Source: Heterotrichella gracilis (taxonomy: Eukaryota > Sar > Xanthophyceae > Tribonematales > Xanthonemataceae). Taken from it: a stretch of DNA of 34,206 bases. Below are positions 20,206-30,300 of the stretch, piece after piece; position 1 is the first letter of the stretch, and each line of letters opens with the position of its first letter. The position numbers and the translations under genes are program-made. The DNA lies in the NCBI GenBank assembly GCA_032358255.1, contig JAULBX010027794.1, positions 1-34,206 on the forward strand. The letters run 5' to 3'. Under the pieces are notes generated by a model that had not been told where the DNA came from, did no database searches, and saw nothing but the letters and a program-made list of their open reading frames with translations.

Positions 20206-23200
20206 TCACAAGCCCTCCAGCACCACGCCCCCATCAGCCAGAATCTGCGCCTCCTCATCCTCCAGGGCAAAGAGCGCATCCCCGAGCTTGCGCAGCTCGA
20301 TCCCGTTGCCCATAGTCAGGTAGTAGGCTGTGCGCACGGAGACGTCTGGCAGCTCGTCTGGCAGCTCGCCTATGGCCTGGTAATAGTGCACCTGCGAGCA
20401 AAATGGGGAGATGTCAGGGTATTGCGTTGCCCATTGGTTGGCGTTATTATTTAGGTTACTGTAGGCATTGGGGTTTAGGGTTTGCCCATGGTCAGGTAGT
20501 AGGCTGTGCGCACGGAGACGTCTGGCAGCTCGTCTGGCAGCTCGCCTATTGCCTGGTAGTAATGCACCTGGGGGGGGAGGGGAGTGCAGTGGGTGTGCGG
20601 TGGGTGAGTGGCGGCAGAATTCAAGGCTATCGCATTGCCCATGGTCAAACGGGGTGGTTAAGAACACTGGATTAGGGTTTAAGGGTTGCCCATGGTCAGA
20701 GAGTAGGCTGTGCACACGGATACATCTGGCCGGATACATGTGGCAGCTCGTCTGGCAGCTCGCCTATTGCCTGGTAGTAGTGCACCTGAGGGGGAAAGGG
20801 AGTCCGGTGGGTGTGCAGTGCGTGGGTGGCGGCGGGATTTTTAGGATATCGCATTATACCCGTGGTCAAATGCACTTTAGGGCCCAGGATTAGGGTTTAG
20901 GGTTTGCGCATGGTCAGGTAGTAGGCTGTGCGCACGGATACATCTGGCAGCTCGTCTGGCAGCTCGCCTATTGCCTGGTAGAAGTGCACCTGGGGCAGAA
21001 ATGGGGAGTGCGGTGGGTGGGTTTGGGTGGAGATTCCAGGGCATTGCAATGCCCATGGCTTTGGTGTCATGGTGAAGGGTATTATAGACATCAGGGGGTG
21101 CAAATGGTCGATACAAGGCTGTGCATACACCTGCATCTGGCAGCTCATCTGGCAGCTAGCCCATGGGCTATGGCCTGGCCACGTCGCCCCCAAACCCACC
21201 CCCCCTCCACACCCACCTGGCCCACAAACTCATTCAGGGAGAACCTGGGCAAATCGCACAAGCCTGGGCCCCAGGATGGGGGTGCATGCGCCAATTTCCC
21301 TGTCAAATGTGGGTGTCGCCACATACACCCCCCACAGCCCCCACCCTGCCCCCACCTTCCACCTCCCCATACCCCACCACCACCAGATCCCCCACCCCTC
21401 CACCACACCCACCTGCCCCACAAACTCGTCCAGGGAGAACCTGGGCAGTGCAAAGCGCGCGTGCCTGGGCCGGGGGATGGGGATGCGTGCGCTGACGCTG
21501 CTCCCAAAGGTGGGTGCTGCCACGTACACCCCGTTCGCCATGCGCTTGCGCTCCATCACCCGGAGGGCAGAGGCCTGTCGGGGGTGGGAGGGGAGGGTGA
21601 GGTGGTGGTTGTTTGCAGGGTGGGTGGGTGTATGAAAGGTGGTGTGGAGGTGGGGCGGGTTATGAGTGCTGCCAAGTACAATCACTTGCCATGCAATTGC
21701 AGTATCACATGCAGAGCGGCCTGCAAGGGTGGTGTGGTTGCGGGAAGGCTGGTAGTGTAGGGTGGACGCTGGTAGGGTGTGTACTTTACACCAATGAATG
21801 GATAACAAGAATTAATGCATGCGCACCAATCGAAGCTGATCGGGGGCGATCATCTTGCGGCTGTGCTGGTTGGGCCACTCGTGGTAGTCGGTGTGCGAGT
21901 AGAGCACATTGTAGTCATCCACCACCACCAGCACAGGGAGGGTTCTCTGGGTGGCTAGGGTTTCCAGGAATGCCAGGGTGTTGTCGATGGTGACCTCTGA
22001 CTTGGTTGCGTTGATGGCTTCAGTGGCAAGCTCTGACAGGGGCTTGCCGGTGCTGTCTAAGATGGTCTGCGGTAGGGGCAATGGAGGGTTTGTTAAGGGT
22101 TCTAGAAGTTGGTGGCAGGGTTTGCCCAAGGAATCTTAGGGTTTGGGCAAGCGATTCGGCCTCAAGGGCTGGGTTGACTTGATGGCTTCGGTGACTAGCT
22201 CAGACATGGGTTTGCCAGTGCCGTCCAGGGTGGTCTGCAGAGGTGTGGAGGGGTTTGGTAAGGGTTTTTTCTGTGTGGCAGAATGTTGAGAAGAATTAAA
22301 ATGTCTTCCAGTTCAAGAATTGGAATTGAATTCTTGCTCGTTTACAAGTTGGCAAAATGGACCAATCCCCCCCCCTCTTGTGCCCTCCTGCACTGCATGC
22401 TTGTCATACACCCCTGCAAAAACACTGGTCGCCTCGGTGTGTCCCAGCCCCCAGCGTTGTCCCCATCACCACCCTTGAAGACTGGGATGGGTCTACGTTA
22501 CCTACCATGTTCTTTATAGCGTGTTACAACCACACTAATTCCCCTCCCAAAAAGTATGGGTCCCACCTTGAGCTGCTCCGCGTGCTTATCATACACCCCC
22601 TGGAGAATCTTTTTCGCCACCTCGGGGGTGTCCCAGCCCCCAGCCTCGTTCCTGTAGAAGAACCCCCCCTCGATGAGCTGAAATGCCGAGGGCAGGTACA
22701 GCACCAGCCACCCCCACTCCCGGGCCGCCTGCGCTAGGCCAAACAGTGCCACCGACTTGCCGCTGCCGGTGAAGCCATTGATGTACAGGTGGCCCTTCTG
22801 CAAAACGCGGGGATTTTTTGTCAATTAAATGATTACTTTTTGAAAATGTACTCTTTGCTTTTGTCATATGTGGGATGCTGAGGGCAGGTACAGCACCAGC
22901 CACCCCTATTTGCGGGCCGCCTGCGCTAGGCCAAACAGTGCCACCGACTTGCCGCTGCCGGTGAAGCCATTGAGGTACAGGTGGCCCTTCTGCAAGAGGC
23001 GAGGAAAGTGCTTGTGTGTCGTAGCATTACTACGCTATTGCCTAGAAGCTGTCTATTCATAAAAATTACATCGACTTTTTTATGGCAGCTGTAGTTTATC
23101 AGTCATAGTCTGAGACAGCTTGTGCATGCAGGGCAAATACTGCAAACCCTTACCCTATATTTAAATAGGTATGCCATGCAATCCTTGGCCGCACGCCTCA

Positions 23201-24587
23201 GCACCCCTGGCTTTGGAGCCGAGGGTTTGGCTAGGGATATAATTAGGGCTTAGGGTGCTGACACACACAAACTCCAACCCACCTTGAGGCTCTTCACGGT
23301 CTGGAACAGCTTGTGCATGCAGGGCCGGTACCGCAGGAAGGTGGCGCGGGAAAAGTCAAACTCGGCCCGCACGCCCCTGCATCCCTGGTTGGGCAGGGGG
23401 ATCCCCTCCTGGGTGAGCGCAGGGTCCTCGTAGAACCTCTGGAACCCTTCGGGGTTTGTGCCCTTGGGGACGTGGAAGTACTTGCCTATGTCTGACTCGC
23501 TGAGCTGGCCCGCTGAGTTGGGAGAAGCCCAGAACGGCCTGCGGTGGTGGGGCGTTGTTAGGGTTCAGGTAGGGTTTAGAAAGAGGCCATGTAGGGCTGT
23601 AGGGTTTCAGTGCTGATGTAGGGTCCTCGTAGAAATTATGGAACCCCTCGGGTTTGTGCCCTTAGGCACATGGAAGTATTTCCCTATGTCTAACTCGCTG
23701 AGCTGGCCCGCTGAGTGGGGTGAGGCCCAGAACGGCCTGCGGATGTGGTGGCTAGTTAGGGTTTTGAGGGAGGGCAAGTACGGCTGCACTGCCCCCACGT
23801 GAGGTTTCATGGCCAGGACTAGGGGTTTGGGGTAAAGGGGTGTGTGCAGAATGGCCTGCGGCAGCGGTGGTAGCGTTTCAGGGTTTAAGATAGGGTTTTG
23901 GGGCAAGCTGTGTGTCTGGACCGTCGCCCATGGGTCTGCTTCTCCACCCTCCTCTCCCTCCACTGCACGACTCCGTAGGCTTAAGGTTTCGCTAGGGTAT
24001 TGGTAGGACTGTCAGTGCACAAGGTGTTGTCTCCCAAGGTGAGTGCCAGAAACCCTCATGCACATATATTGATTGATGGTGCAGGTTACGATATTTAAGG
24101 GGGTAGGTTAGGGTATTTGAGGGTGCAGTTAGGGTGTAGGGTTGTTGCCTCACAAGCTGTGTGTCTGGATCTCCGCCCCTGCATCCCCCTTGCCCTCATC
24201 CGACCCCTTTTTGGCCTTCTTGCCGCCCTCCTGACTGGGCTCCTTATCTGCCCCCTTGCTCGCCCCCTTATTTCCGCCCTTATTTCCGCCCTTTTTGGGG
24301 TCCCTGTTGATCTCCTTCACGGGGTATTTGTTTGTGCTGAACCCTCGCGCCGCACCATAGGACAGGGTAATGTGTGTGGGTTGAGTGCCAGGTGTCGCGC
24401 TGTGGTTGGCGGACTGGTGATGGTGGTGGGGAGGGCTGCTGCCGGTGGTGGTGGCTGGGGAGGTGGTGGTGGTGGGTGGCAGCGGCGATAGGGCTTGTTG
24501 CGTGCTGCACGAGGGTGGGTGGGGGTGGGGGTGGGTGGAGGGAGGCTGAGTGTGCATCAAATGGTGTGCAATCAGTGGGTGTGTCAC
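20206..24587 (-). CDS. DAP3: mitochondrial ribosomal protein mS29 (DAP3 family)
   Basis: P-loop GTP-binding protein of the small mitochondrial ribosomal subunit head. Exons in order: 24587-24154, 23538-23283, 22797-22567, 22066-21827, 21574-21413, 20391-20206. Phases agree, giving about 502 aa if the first Met is right (human about 398). Walker A is GFTGSGKS in exon 3 (KGHLYINGFTGSGKSVALF). Walker B is VLVVVDDYNVLYS in exon 4, followed by SRKMIAPDQLRL as in DAP3. Exon 5 gives VMERKRMANGVYVAAPTFGS and FSLDEFVGQ. Exon 6 gives YYQAIGELPDELPDVSV and the C-terminus. The N-terminal exon contains GAARGFSTNKYPV, which resembles the cleavage region of a mitochondrial presequence. It is followed by a Lys/Gly-rich linker. 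The sequence before it is His/Pro/Thr-rich and unlike a presequence, so the true start may be in an unseen upstream exon. Confidence 0.88.
20475..20567 (-). repeat. mS29 terminal-exon copy B, ends in telomere-like stop
   Basis: Copy of the first 27 codons of the last mS29 exon with its own pyrimidine tract and CAG acceptor. The frame is intact (VHYYQAIGELPDELPDVSV...YYLTM), then reads GKP and stops at the TAA of an AAACCCTAAACCCC motif. Confidence 0.9.
20697..20785 (-). repeat. mS29 terminal-exon copy C, internally disrupted
   Basis: A third copy with an acceptor (CCCCCTCAG). A short internal duplication of about 15 nt (GGATACATSTGGC-type on the plus strand) shifts the frame and brings an early TGA. 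It is also followed by an AACCCTTAAACCCTAA motif. Confidence 0.85.
20897..20989 (-). repeat. mS29 terminal-exon copy D, ends in telomere-like stop
   Basis: A copy with an intact frame (VHFYQAIGELPDELPDVSV...YYLTM) and a CCCCAG acceptor. After RKP it stops at the TAA of AAACCCTAAACCCTAA. It is exactly 93 nt, like copy B. A smaller remnant lies at about 21128-21160. Confidence 0.9.
21223..21340 (-). repeat. partial copy of mS29 exon 5
   Basis: It repeats the 3' part of exon 5 (original RFSLDEFVGQ, here RFSLNEFVGQ) together with its GTGGGTGTGG donor. Upstream parts are diverged but alignable (GVYVAAPTFG region). Confidence 0.8.
22164..22236 (-). repeat. partial copy of mS29 exon 4 5' end
   Basis: It repeats the exon 4 start with its CTGCAG acceptor. 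The original TILDSTGKPLSELATEAI appears here as TTLDGTGKPMSELVTEAI. The frame stays open until LPKP and then stops in AAACCCTAAG at about 22136-22144. Confidence 0.85.
22876..22999 (-). repeat. copy of the mS29 Walker A exon
   Basis: Very close copy of the exon 3 5' part, including HLYLNGFTGSGKSVALFGL and a TTGCAG acceptor. A TAG replaces a Trp/Glu region soon after (AARK then stop), so it cannot encode the full exon. It lies in the intron just before the true exon. Confidence 0.9.
23620..23749 (-). repeat. partial copy of mS29 exon 2
   Basis: It repeats the acceptor and first 110 nt or so of exon 2 (PFWASPHSAGQLSELDIGKY, original PFWASPNSAGQLSESDIGKY). A one-base loss after GTNP shifts the frame, which ends near AAACCCTACAG. 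A shorter trace is at about 23845-23880, and a copy of the exon 1 end is at about 23905-23950. Confidence 0.85.
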
Positions 24588-24783
24588 GGGTGGCGAGCTG
24601 TTTATGGTTTAGGGTTTAGGGTACATCTGGGTGTGCAACCAGCGGGTGTGAAGGGCGGCTAGCGTCGCTGATGCAATCTGGCGGGGATTCTGGTGGGAAT
24701 AGCGGGGCGTTGGCCATGCCATGGAGCTCTTATCTGCTAAATATAACCTCCTAAATACTCACCACCTGCATACGGCAGCCAGT

Positions 24784-24970
24784 GGACTAAATTCCTAGCC
24801 ATGGACCAACTTGACACCGTTGCAACTGCCTAGCATATACATGCACTACCATCTGCACTGTCTGTGAGCGCTGCAAGGGCAGGACTAAGTTATTAGCCAT
24901 GGACTAAAGGAGCCACTGCCCTATATGCATGCATTAGCAGTCACTGTCATTGAGCACTGCAAGGACAGGA
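24784..24970. repeat. imperfect ~100-bp tandem duplication
   Basis: Two diverged units, each starting GGACTAA(A/G)TT and containing TAGCCATGGAC, ATGCA-rich middle parts and GAGC(G/A)CTGCAAGG. They lie upstream of mS29 and could carry duplicated regulatory sites. Confidence 0.65.
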
Positions 24971-25661
24971 CGCAAGCGAAGCCAACGGCACGCAGGCAAC
25001 CGCAGCTGTAGGGTAATTAACATGTTCCTGAAGCGGTACCCACCATACGTAGGCCGTCCGCAGACGTAGCTGGCACGCTGCACGCTGCAGCCGTCGCGTC
25101 AGCATTGCGGTACGACCCGCGCTGATTAGCTTTGTTCTTGAGGCTGAGCTTGGCTGTTAGTAGTCCCCGAATGTCAGGCGCAGTTGGTTATCCCCTGAAA
25201 GCGCAGCTCGTGCCTCCCCTTGCCCTGCTGCCCTCCTGGACGTTTATGCATGCATCATGCCCATCACTGGCGTCCACACCTCCAAGCCACTGCCTAGAGG
25301 TCACCACACAACAGAAGACAACTATTCTGCTGTAGCTATAATCGGTGCTGTAGTTGTGGGTCTTGCCTCAGAAGGCAAGTGACAGGCTTGGCTAGCAAGT
25401 ATAGGGTTGGCTAGGCCCTAGGGGACACCCAGTATGTGTGCCAGCGGGCAAGTAGAAGGTGGTGAATTCCAGAATGCACAACCAGGGGTACCAGTGCCAC
25501 AGTAGAAGGAATCTGACCTCGAGACGACCACCACCTTACACTTCACTGGTCCACATCAAACAGCCATTCTCGATGGGTCACGGTCCGCCGTTTGCACAAT
25601 CGAAGACGGCGCCCGGCGGCCTCGGTCCACTTCTCAGATTTCTGTGCCGCCGTTCTCGCCT

Positions 25662-26392
25662 ATGGAAAATCTCCCGCGGGGTCCTCCGGCAGCTGCTCGT
25701 GAGTGTGTACAGATTTTAGAGCTCTGAAGAACAGTGCAAAAGGTGGTCGTGGGTGGTGGTGTTTGGTATCTGGCTACGCTCCAGCCCTCGAATATACGCT
25801 CGACAGACGAAATACTGATCAACAGTGCAGGGTCGGTTGGTGTATAGCAGCGTGTTCGCCCATTTGGCAGACTTTCGCGCGCCATTCCAGGCTGACGCCT
25901 TTGAAATGTGTACCTTGCCTGCCTAGCACGACACCTATCGTGGGGTGGTGTGCATGGCGTGCTGTTGTAGCCAGCCTGCCCACCTTCGAGCCCGGCAAGT
26001 GGGCGTTGTGGGCTCCAATCCCAACAGCAATCCCCGTCGTGCACCACCACGCAGCGGCAGCTGAAGCAGTTTGGCCCTCACGTGCCCTGCACCCGCGCTT
26101 CCCCAGGCGTTGATTCACACGGAGGGCAGGGAAACCAAGGTAAGGGCACGGTTGGCGCCACCCGTGCTTCGAAAGGGGGGGATGTCGAGGTCTATCCGGG
26201 TAGTCATCCCTCATTGACCCTCTACCACCATTCAGTGGCATGAGGTGGTCCCTTTGCTACCGTTGATTGGGTGGGCGGGGCCGATACGTAGACTCGGATT
26301 TCGTGCCTCCGCGTTACTGATTGTACGTTGCTCCAGTGGTTCTGCCTAGATTTCATCAGTTTCAAATGGCCTTAAACCCTGGCCTGGGCGAG
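25662..26392 (+). other. possible 5' coding exons of the plus-strand F-box gene
   Basis: Exons 25662-25698 (ATG, MENLPRGPPAAAR, then a perfect GTGAGT donor), 26107-26139 (CCCCAG acceptor, GTAAGG donor) and 26337-26392 (CTCCAG acceptor, weak GTTGGA donor) join in one frame. They would enter the F-box exon at 26752, which is preceded by a strong pyrimidine tract and GCAG. This would add about 44 residues. It is a phase-consistent inference without family support. Confidence 0.3.
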
Positions 26393-26757
26393 GTTGGATC
26401 GTTTCGGTCACAACCCTGCGCCCACATCCCAAGCTACACACCCTTTGTTTCTCAAACCTTAGCCATAGTCACCACCACTTTCCTTCCACAACCCCCAACA
26501 CAGCTGCTTTACAAGGCAACAAGGACCTGTGGTGCATACTCCACCACCTTTTTGCCAGTGACCAGTGACTGCCCCATTCAAACCCCAGACTGATCCACCC
26601 TCACCAACCAAACACTGGACCCTTGCACTCTCACTCCACCATAATGCCGCCGCTAGTAACCCACCATCACTGCCCTAAACAACCTTCAAACTGCTCCAAA
26701 CCCAGGGCGCGAGCGATCCATCCTCACCCACTCAAAACCCCCTCCCCGCAGGCCGCT

Positions 26758-29700
26758 ATGGAGCCCTTTCCAATCAAATTCTCAGTCCCTTGTGGTAAAA
26801 GATCAGCCCCAAGCTCCCCCAGTCCTCCCGCCTACCCCACACCCTACTGCCCTGATACAAATTCTAGCCTAGACAGCAGCCCCCCAGCCATGCTCCACCC
26901 CCCCACTAGGGCAGCCACCTCGGCCTGTGAAATCACCTACCAGCAGCAACCGTCCACCACCCACCAAGCGGCCCCCGCCCCCCTCCCCACGCACCCCTTC
27001 CCGATGCATATGGACATGGATATGGACATCGATATGGAGGCCCCACTGCCTAGGAGGGCAGAGGCATCCACCTGGGTCCAAGAGGCTGTGGGGACAGCGC
27101 CAGAGTCAAGTCACCAGAACCCTACCAGTGGCGATGTACCAACCGCGCCCATTACTGCCACGCCCCCCACCCCCTCCCTCCACGACTGCCCCGCACCCAT
27201 GGACTGCTGTGCCGACCCAGCCCCCCCCCACCCCCCCGCACCCGCCGCACAATGGGTCAGGCAAAACAGCCCCTTGGGCAGCCTCAGCATCTGCCAGCAG
27301 CTCGCACATAACGCACCCCCCCTGTCGGAGGAATGCGTGCTCACGTCCCGCAGCATGGGTCCCGAGCTGCTTGGCATGCGGCCCATGGGGGACAGCGTCA
27401 GCAGCGATGGGGACGAGGAAATGACGTCTGGGGATCGGGAAATTGTGTTGGGCACTCGGGTGATGATGACCGGGGACAGGGAGGTTGTGGTTGGGGACCA
27501 GCCAGGGGGCTCGAACAGGTGGAACGAAGTGCCTGATGACATCCTGAAGCAGGTACAAACGGCGGGGTGGCGGTTGACTTTTGAACCCTGCAACCCTGTG
27601 GACTTCTGAACGCTGCAATTCTAAAGACTTTTGAACCCTGCAACCCTAAGGACTTTTGAACCCTGCAACCCTGTGGACTTGTGAACCCTGCAACCCTAAG
27701 GACTCTGTTACAGTGACCCTGAAACGCCAGCACTGGGGTTTACTGCGCTTTGCCCTCAACCTTATGCGGTGAACTTGCTGTATCTGCATCCACACTCTCT
27801 ATCTCGATACCCTGAAACCCGAAGTGCTGTGTCCCAACTGCACTACGCATCCCTGCCCTGTACCTAAAAATCCCCACCCACCCCCCCGCAGGTCCTCACC
27901 CACCTCCACCCCTCCCACGTGCGCGTGCTGCGCCTGGTGTGCAAGGGTTGGGAGCAGTCGACCGCGCGCTTCATCGCCTCCCTCAAGCCCGAGCGCCTGG
28001 GCGCCCCGGGGACGCTGTGCGCTCGCTTCCCGCACCTCCAGTCCCTGGACCTCTCCAACTGCTTTGCGGTGGTGGCAGTGCACCGCAGGAACGAGCTGAG
28101 GCTCCAGTCGGCGCTGCAGGACAGCGACCTGGCGCAGGTTGCGCAGTTGTCCAGTCTCCAGGAGCTGTCGCTGCAGGGCTGTGTGAGCATCACAGAAGCA
28201 GGTACGCAAGGGGCAGTACTCACAGCAGCAGGAATGCTGGGGCTCAAACACCCTTTGGATGCTTTGAAGTGGCGCAGGTGGCTGCACCGTCTCCCTTCAA
28301 AGGCAACGGACACAGGGGTCCCAACTTATGGAAAACTACACTGGCCTCAACAACCTAATATGCTACCCTTGGTCACCCATTTCCTCCCCTCCTGCAGGCC
28401 TGGCGCATCTCCGCCCCCTGCACCGCCTGCGCAAGCTCAACCTGTGCGCATGCGACGGGCTGGGAGACGGGGCATTGGCGCATGTTGCCCGCCTGACTTC
28501 CCTCACATCCCTGTCACTCATCGGGTGTTCGCGTGTGGGGGATGGGGGTCTGAAGCACCTTGCGGGGTTGGGGGTCCTGAAGCAGCTGGTGGTTGGGAGC
28601 TGTGGGGGGGTGACGGATGTGGGGCTGCGGAGCATACGGGAGGTGGCAGGTGGGTGGTGGGTGGTGGTGGTGGGGTTGGTTGGGAGTTGCATCAGCAGCC
28701 AGGTGTGTCTGGCATGCATGGATGTAGGGATGTGGGTTGGTGATGTAGGGTTTGGGTTTCATCTGAAGGGTTAAGCACTGGTCATTGACTCGTCGGCAAA
28801 TTTCAAGCGATCACTAAAGCGATCAGTGAATTGCCACATACTCCGCCCTGTTAGCAGTTCGACAAGCATTTTAACATGCGGGGTGTCGCAAATATGCATC
28901 CCTCCCTCCCATACCCCAGCATGCAACCCACAGCCCGTGCACCCCACCGCCACCACGCACTACACGCACTTAACCCCCGCCCCTCCCCACCCCCCAGGCC
29001 TGCAGCGCCTGGGCCTGTACGACTGCAGCGGCATCAGCGTGCAGGGCCTGTGCGAGCTGCTTCCGGTCAGCTCTCTGCGCAAGCTGACGGTGGCGCGCTG
29101 CCCCCACATATCCTCGCACCAGCTGCAGGTGGGTGGGCGCAATATCCTAGCACCTGACTATGATACCCTGCACACACGCTGAGGGTCTACATATCTAGGG
29201 GTGTAGGATGATGCACTCAAAGTATACCCTACGGTAGGGTTTAAGTCAGCTCCCTGCGCAAGCTGACGGTGGCGCGCTGCCCGCACAAATCTTCACTCCA
29301 GCTGCAGGTGGGTCCCGGTGCAGGTCCCTAGCCATCTGACTTTGAAACCCTGGGTTCTAGGCGTCACACAGGCTGAGGGTTTAGGTACCTAGGTCGGCGA
29401 ATCCTACCTTGAGGTAGGTTTAGGTCAGCTCCCTGCGCAAGCTCACTGGAACCGCTGCCCGTACCACAGAAACTGTAACCGCAAAAGGGATGTAGGCAAA
29501 CCGTTCATGTTGTGTAGTCATGTTGTGTAGTCACGCCTCCCCGGGACCGGAAATCGCTCCACCCGGGAGTTCCCCATGGTCTTCGGACTGCGGGGGGCAT
29601 TTATCATTATTCTGTTATTCTGTAGTCGTTGGCTTTTTTATCTACTCTGGTGTTTTTACACTACTCGCCAACCAACTGACTCCCCCACTTTCCCTGCAGG

Positions 29701-29813
29701 CTGTGGTTGGCTTCAAGTGCGTGAAGACATACAGCGCGCTGCTTGCACCCCGCAGGCTCAGCTGGGCATTGGCGGGGACCAGCGACCTGGACATCCTTCT
29801 GGTGGACCTATGA
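26758..29813 (+). CDS. F-box protein with cysteine-type LRRs (FBXL-like)
   Basis: Probable SCF ubiquitin-ligase substrate adaptor. Exons 26758-27552 (the exon may begin at 26752), 27892-28201, 28398-28649, 28998-29128 and 29700-29813; GT-AG and phases agree, giving 533 aa. Residues 1-250 are a Pro/Ser/Thr-rich, probably disordered region with a Met/Asp repeat (MHMDMDMDIDME) and few family signals. The F-box follows across the exon 1/2 junction (RWNEVPDDILKQ, VLTHLHPSHVRVLRLVCKGW). Then come LRR-CC repeats, each ending in N/G/A-C: LQSLDLSNC, LQELSLQGC, LRKLNLCAC, LTSLSLIGC, LKQLVVGSC, LQRLGLYDC, LRKLTVARC. The C-terminal exon gives VKTYSALLAPRRLSW and ends ILLVDL. It is unrelated in detail to the minus-strand F-box protein at 15.4-18.9 kb. 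In-frame upstream Mets exist at 26623 and 26644. Confidence 0.85.
27576..27700 (+). repeat. five 25-bp tandem repeats in F-box intron 1
   Basis: Exactly periodic units GACTTTTGAACCCTGCAACC + CTGTG or CTAAG (27576-27600, -27625, -27650, -27675, -27700). The second unit is the most diverged. The array starts 24 nt after the donor, and the AACCCTAAG element resembles the telomere-like motif. Confidence 0.9.
29244..29315 (+). repeat. copy of F-box exon 4 3' end
   Basis: It repeats SSLRKLTVARCPH and SSxQLQ with the GTGGGT donor, in an intact frame, directly after TAGGGTTTAAG. A second, more decayed copy lies at about 29423-29470 after GTAGGTTTAG. Confidence 0.85.
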
Positions 29814-29861
29814 GGGGAAAGGGAGAACCCTAATCTAGGGTTTACACAGCGTGCACCCTAA

Positions 29862-30300
29862 GGAGAATGCTGGGCACTGGTGGGACCAGCGACCAGGGCA
29901 TACTGTTGGTGGACCTATGAGGGGAGGTTATGGGGGTTAAATGGGCAAGGCCCTGTACCCTACACAGCGCCTCGCATCCACTGAGGGTCAGATCGTGGTG
30001 CGGGGAAGGGCGCAAAACCCTCAAACCCTAGACAGCACCACGCAGGCCCAGCTGGGCAGTGGCAGGGACCAGCAACCTGGACATTCTGTTGGTGGACCTA
30101 TGAAGGGAAAGGGAGAATCCTAATAAGGGGTATACAGCGTGGCCCCTATGGAGAATCCTGGTTACAAGCCACTGCTGATGGTGGGCCCATGAGGGGAAGG
30201 AAGAATCTAGGACAGCATGCATTTCCAGACCCTAGGGATGACCTGGGCAATTTTGGTGGTGGGCCTGGAGGAGGGGAGGGGGAGAACCCTAAACCCTAGA
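29862..30300 (+). repeat. decaying array of F-box exon 5 end copies
   Basis: Segments at about 29862-29928, 30025-30121, 30160-30205 and 30230-30300 repeat the last coding part of exon 5, the stop and the following GAGGGGAAAGGGAGAACCCTAA (original at about 29745-29835). The 30025 copy keeps an AG acceptor and the TSDLDILLVDL-equivalent region. Confidence 0.75.

Larger units (their letters stand above)
24588..26757. promoter_or_regulatory. divergent intergenic region, mS29 / F-box gene
   Basis: Should contain the mS29 promoter (leftward) and the F-box promoter (rightward). Only the features listed separately (a tandem repeat and possible 5' exons) could be supported. The open frames at 25634-26241 on the minus strand have no recognisable content. 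Confidence 0.35.

Noticed and set aside
20206..21160. CRISPR-like array from the regularly spaced repeats
   Set aside because: The repeat units are about 90-nt coding exon copies about 200 bp apart with splice acceptors, in a eukaryotic gene.
20403..21760. Long plus-strand frames (up to 258 aa) over the mS29 3' half
   Set aside because: They are antisense to the repeated mS29 exons and run through introns; no family content.
27106..27618. Minus-strand 170-aa frame opposite the F-box N-terminal exon
   Set aside because: Shadow of a Pro/Ser-rich GC-rich coding exon; the plus strand has the F-box continuation and splice sites.
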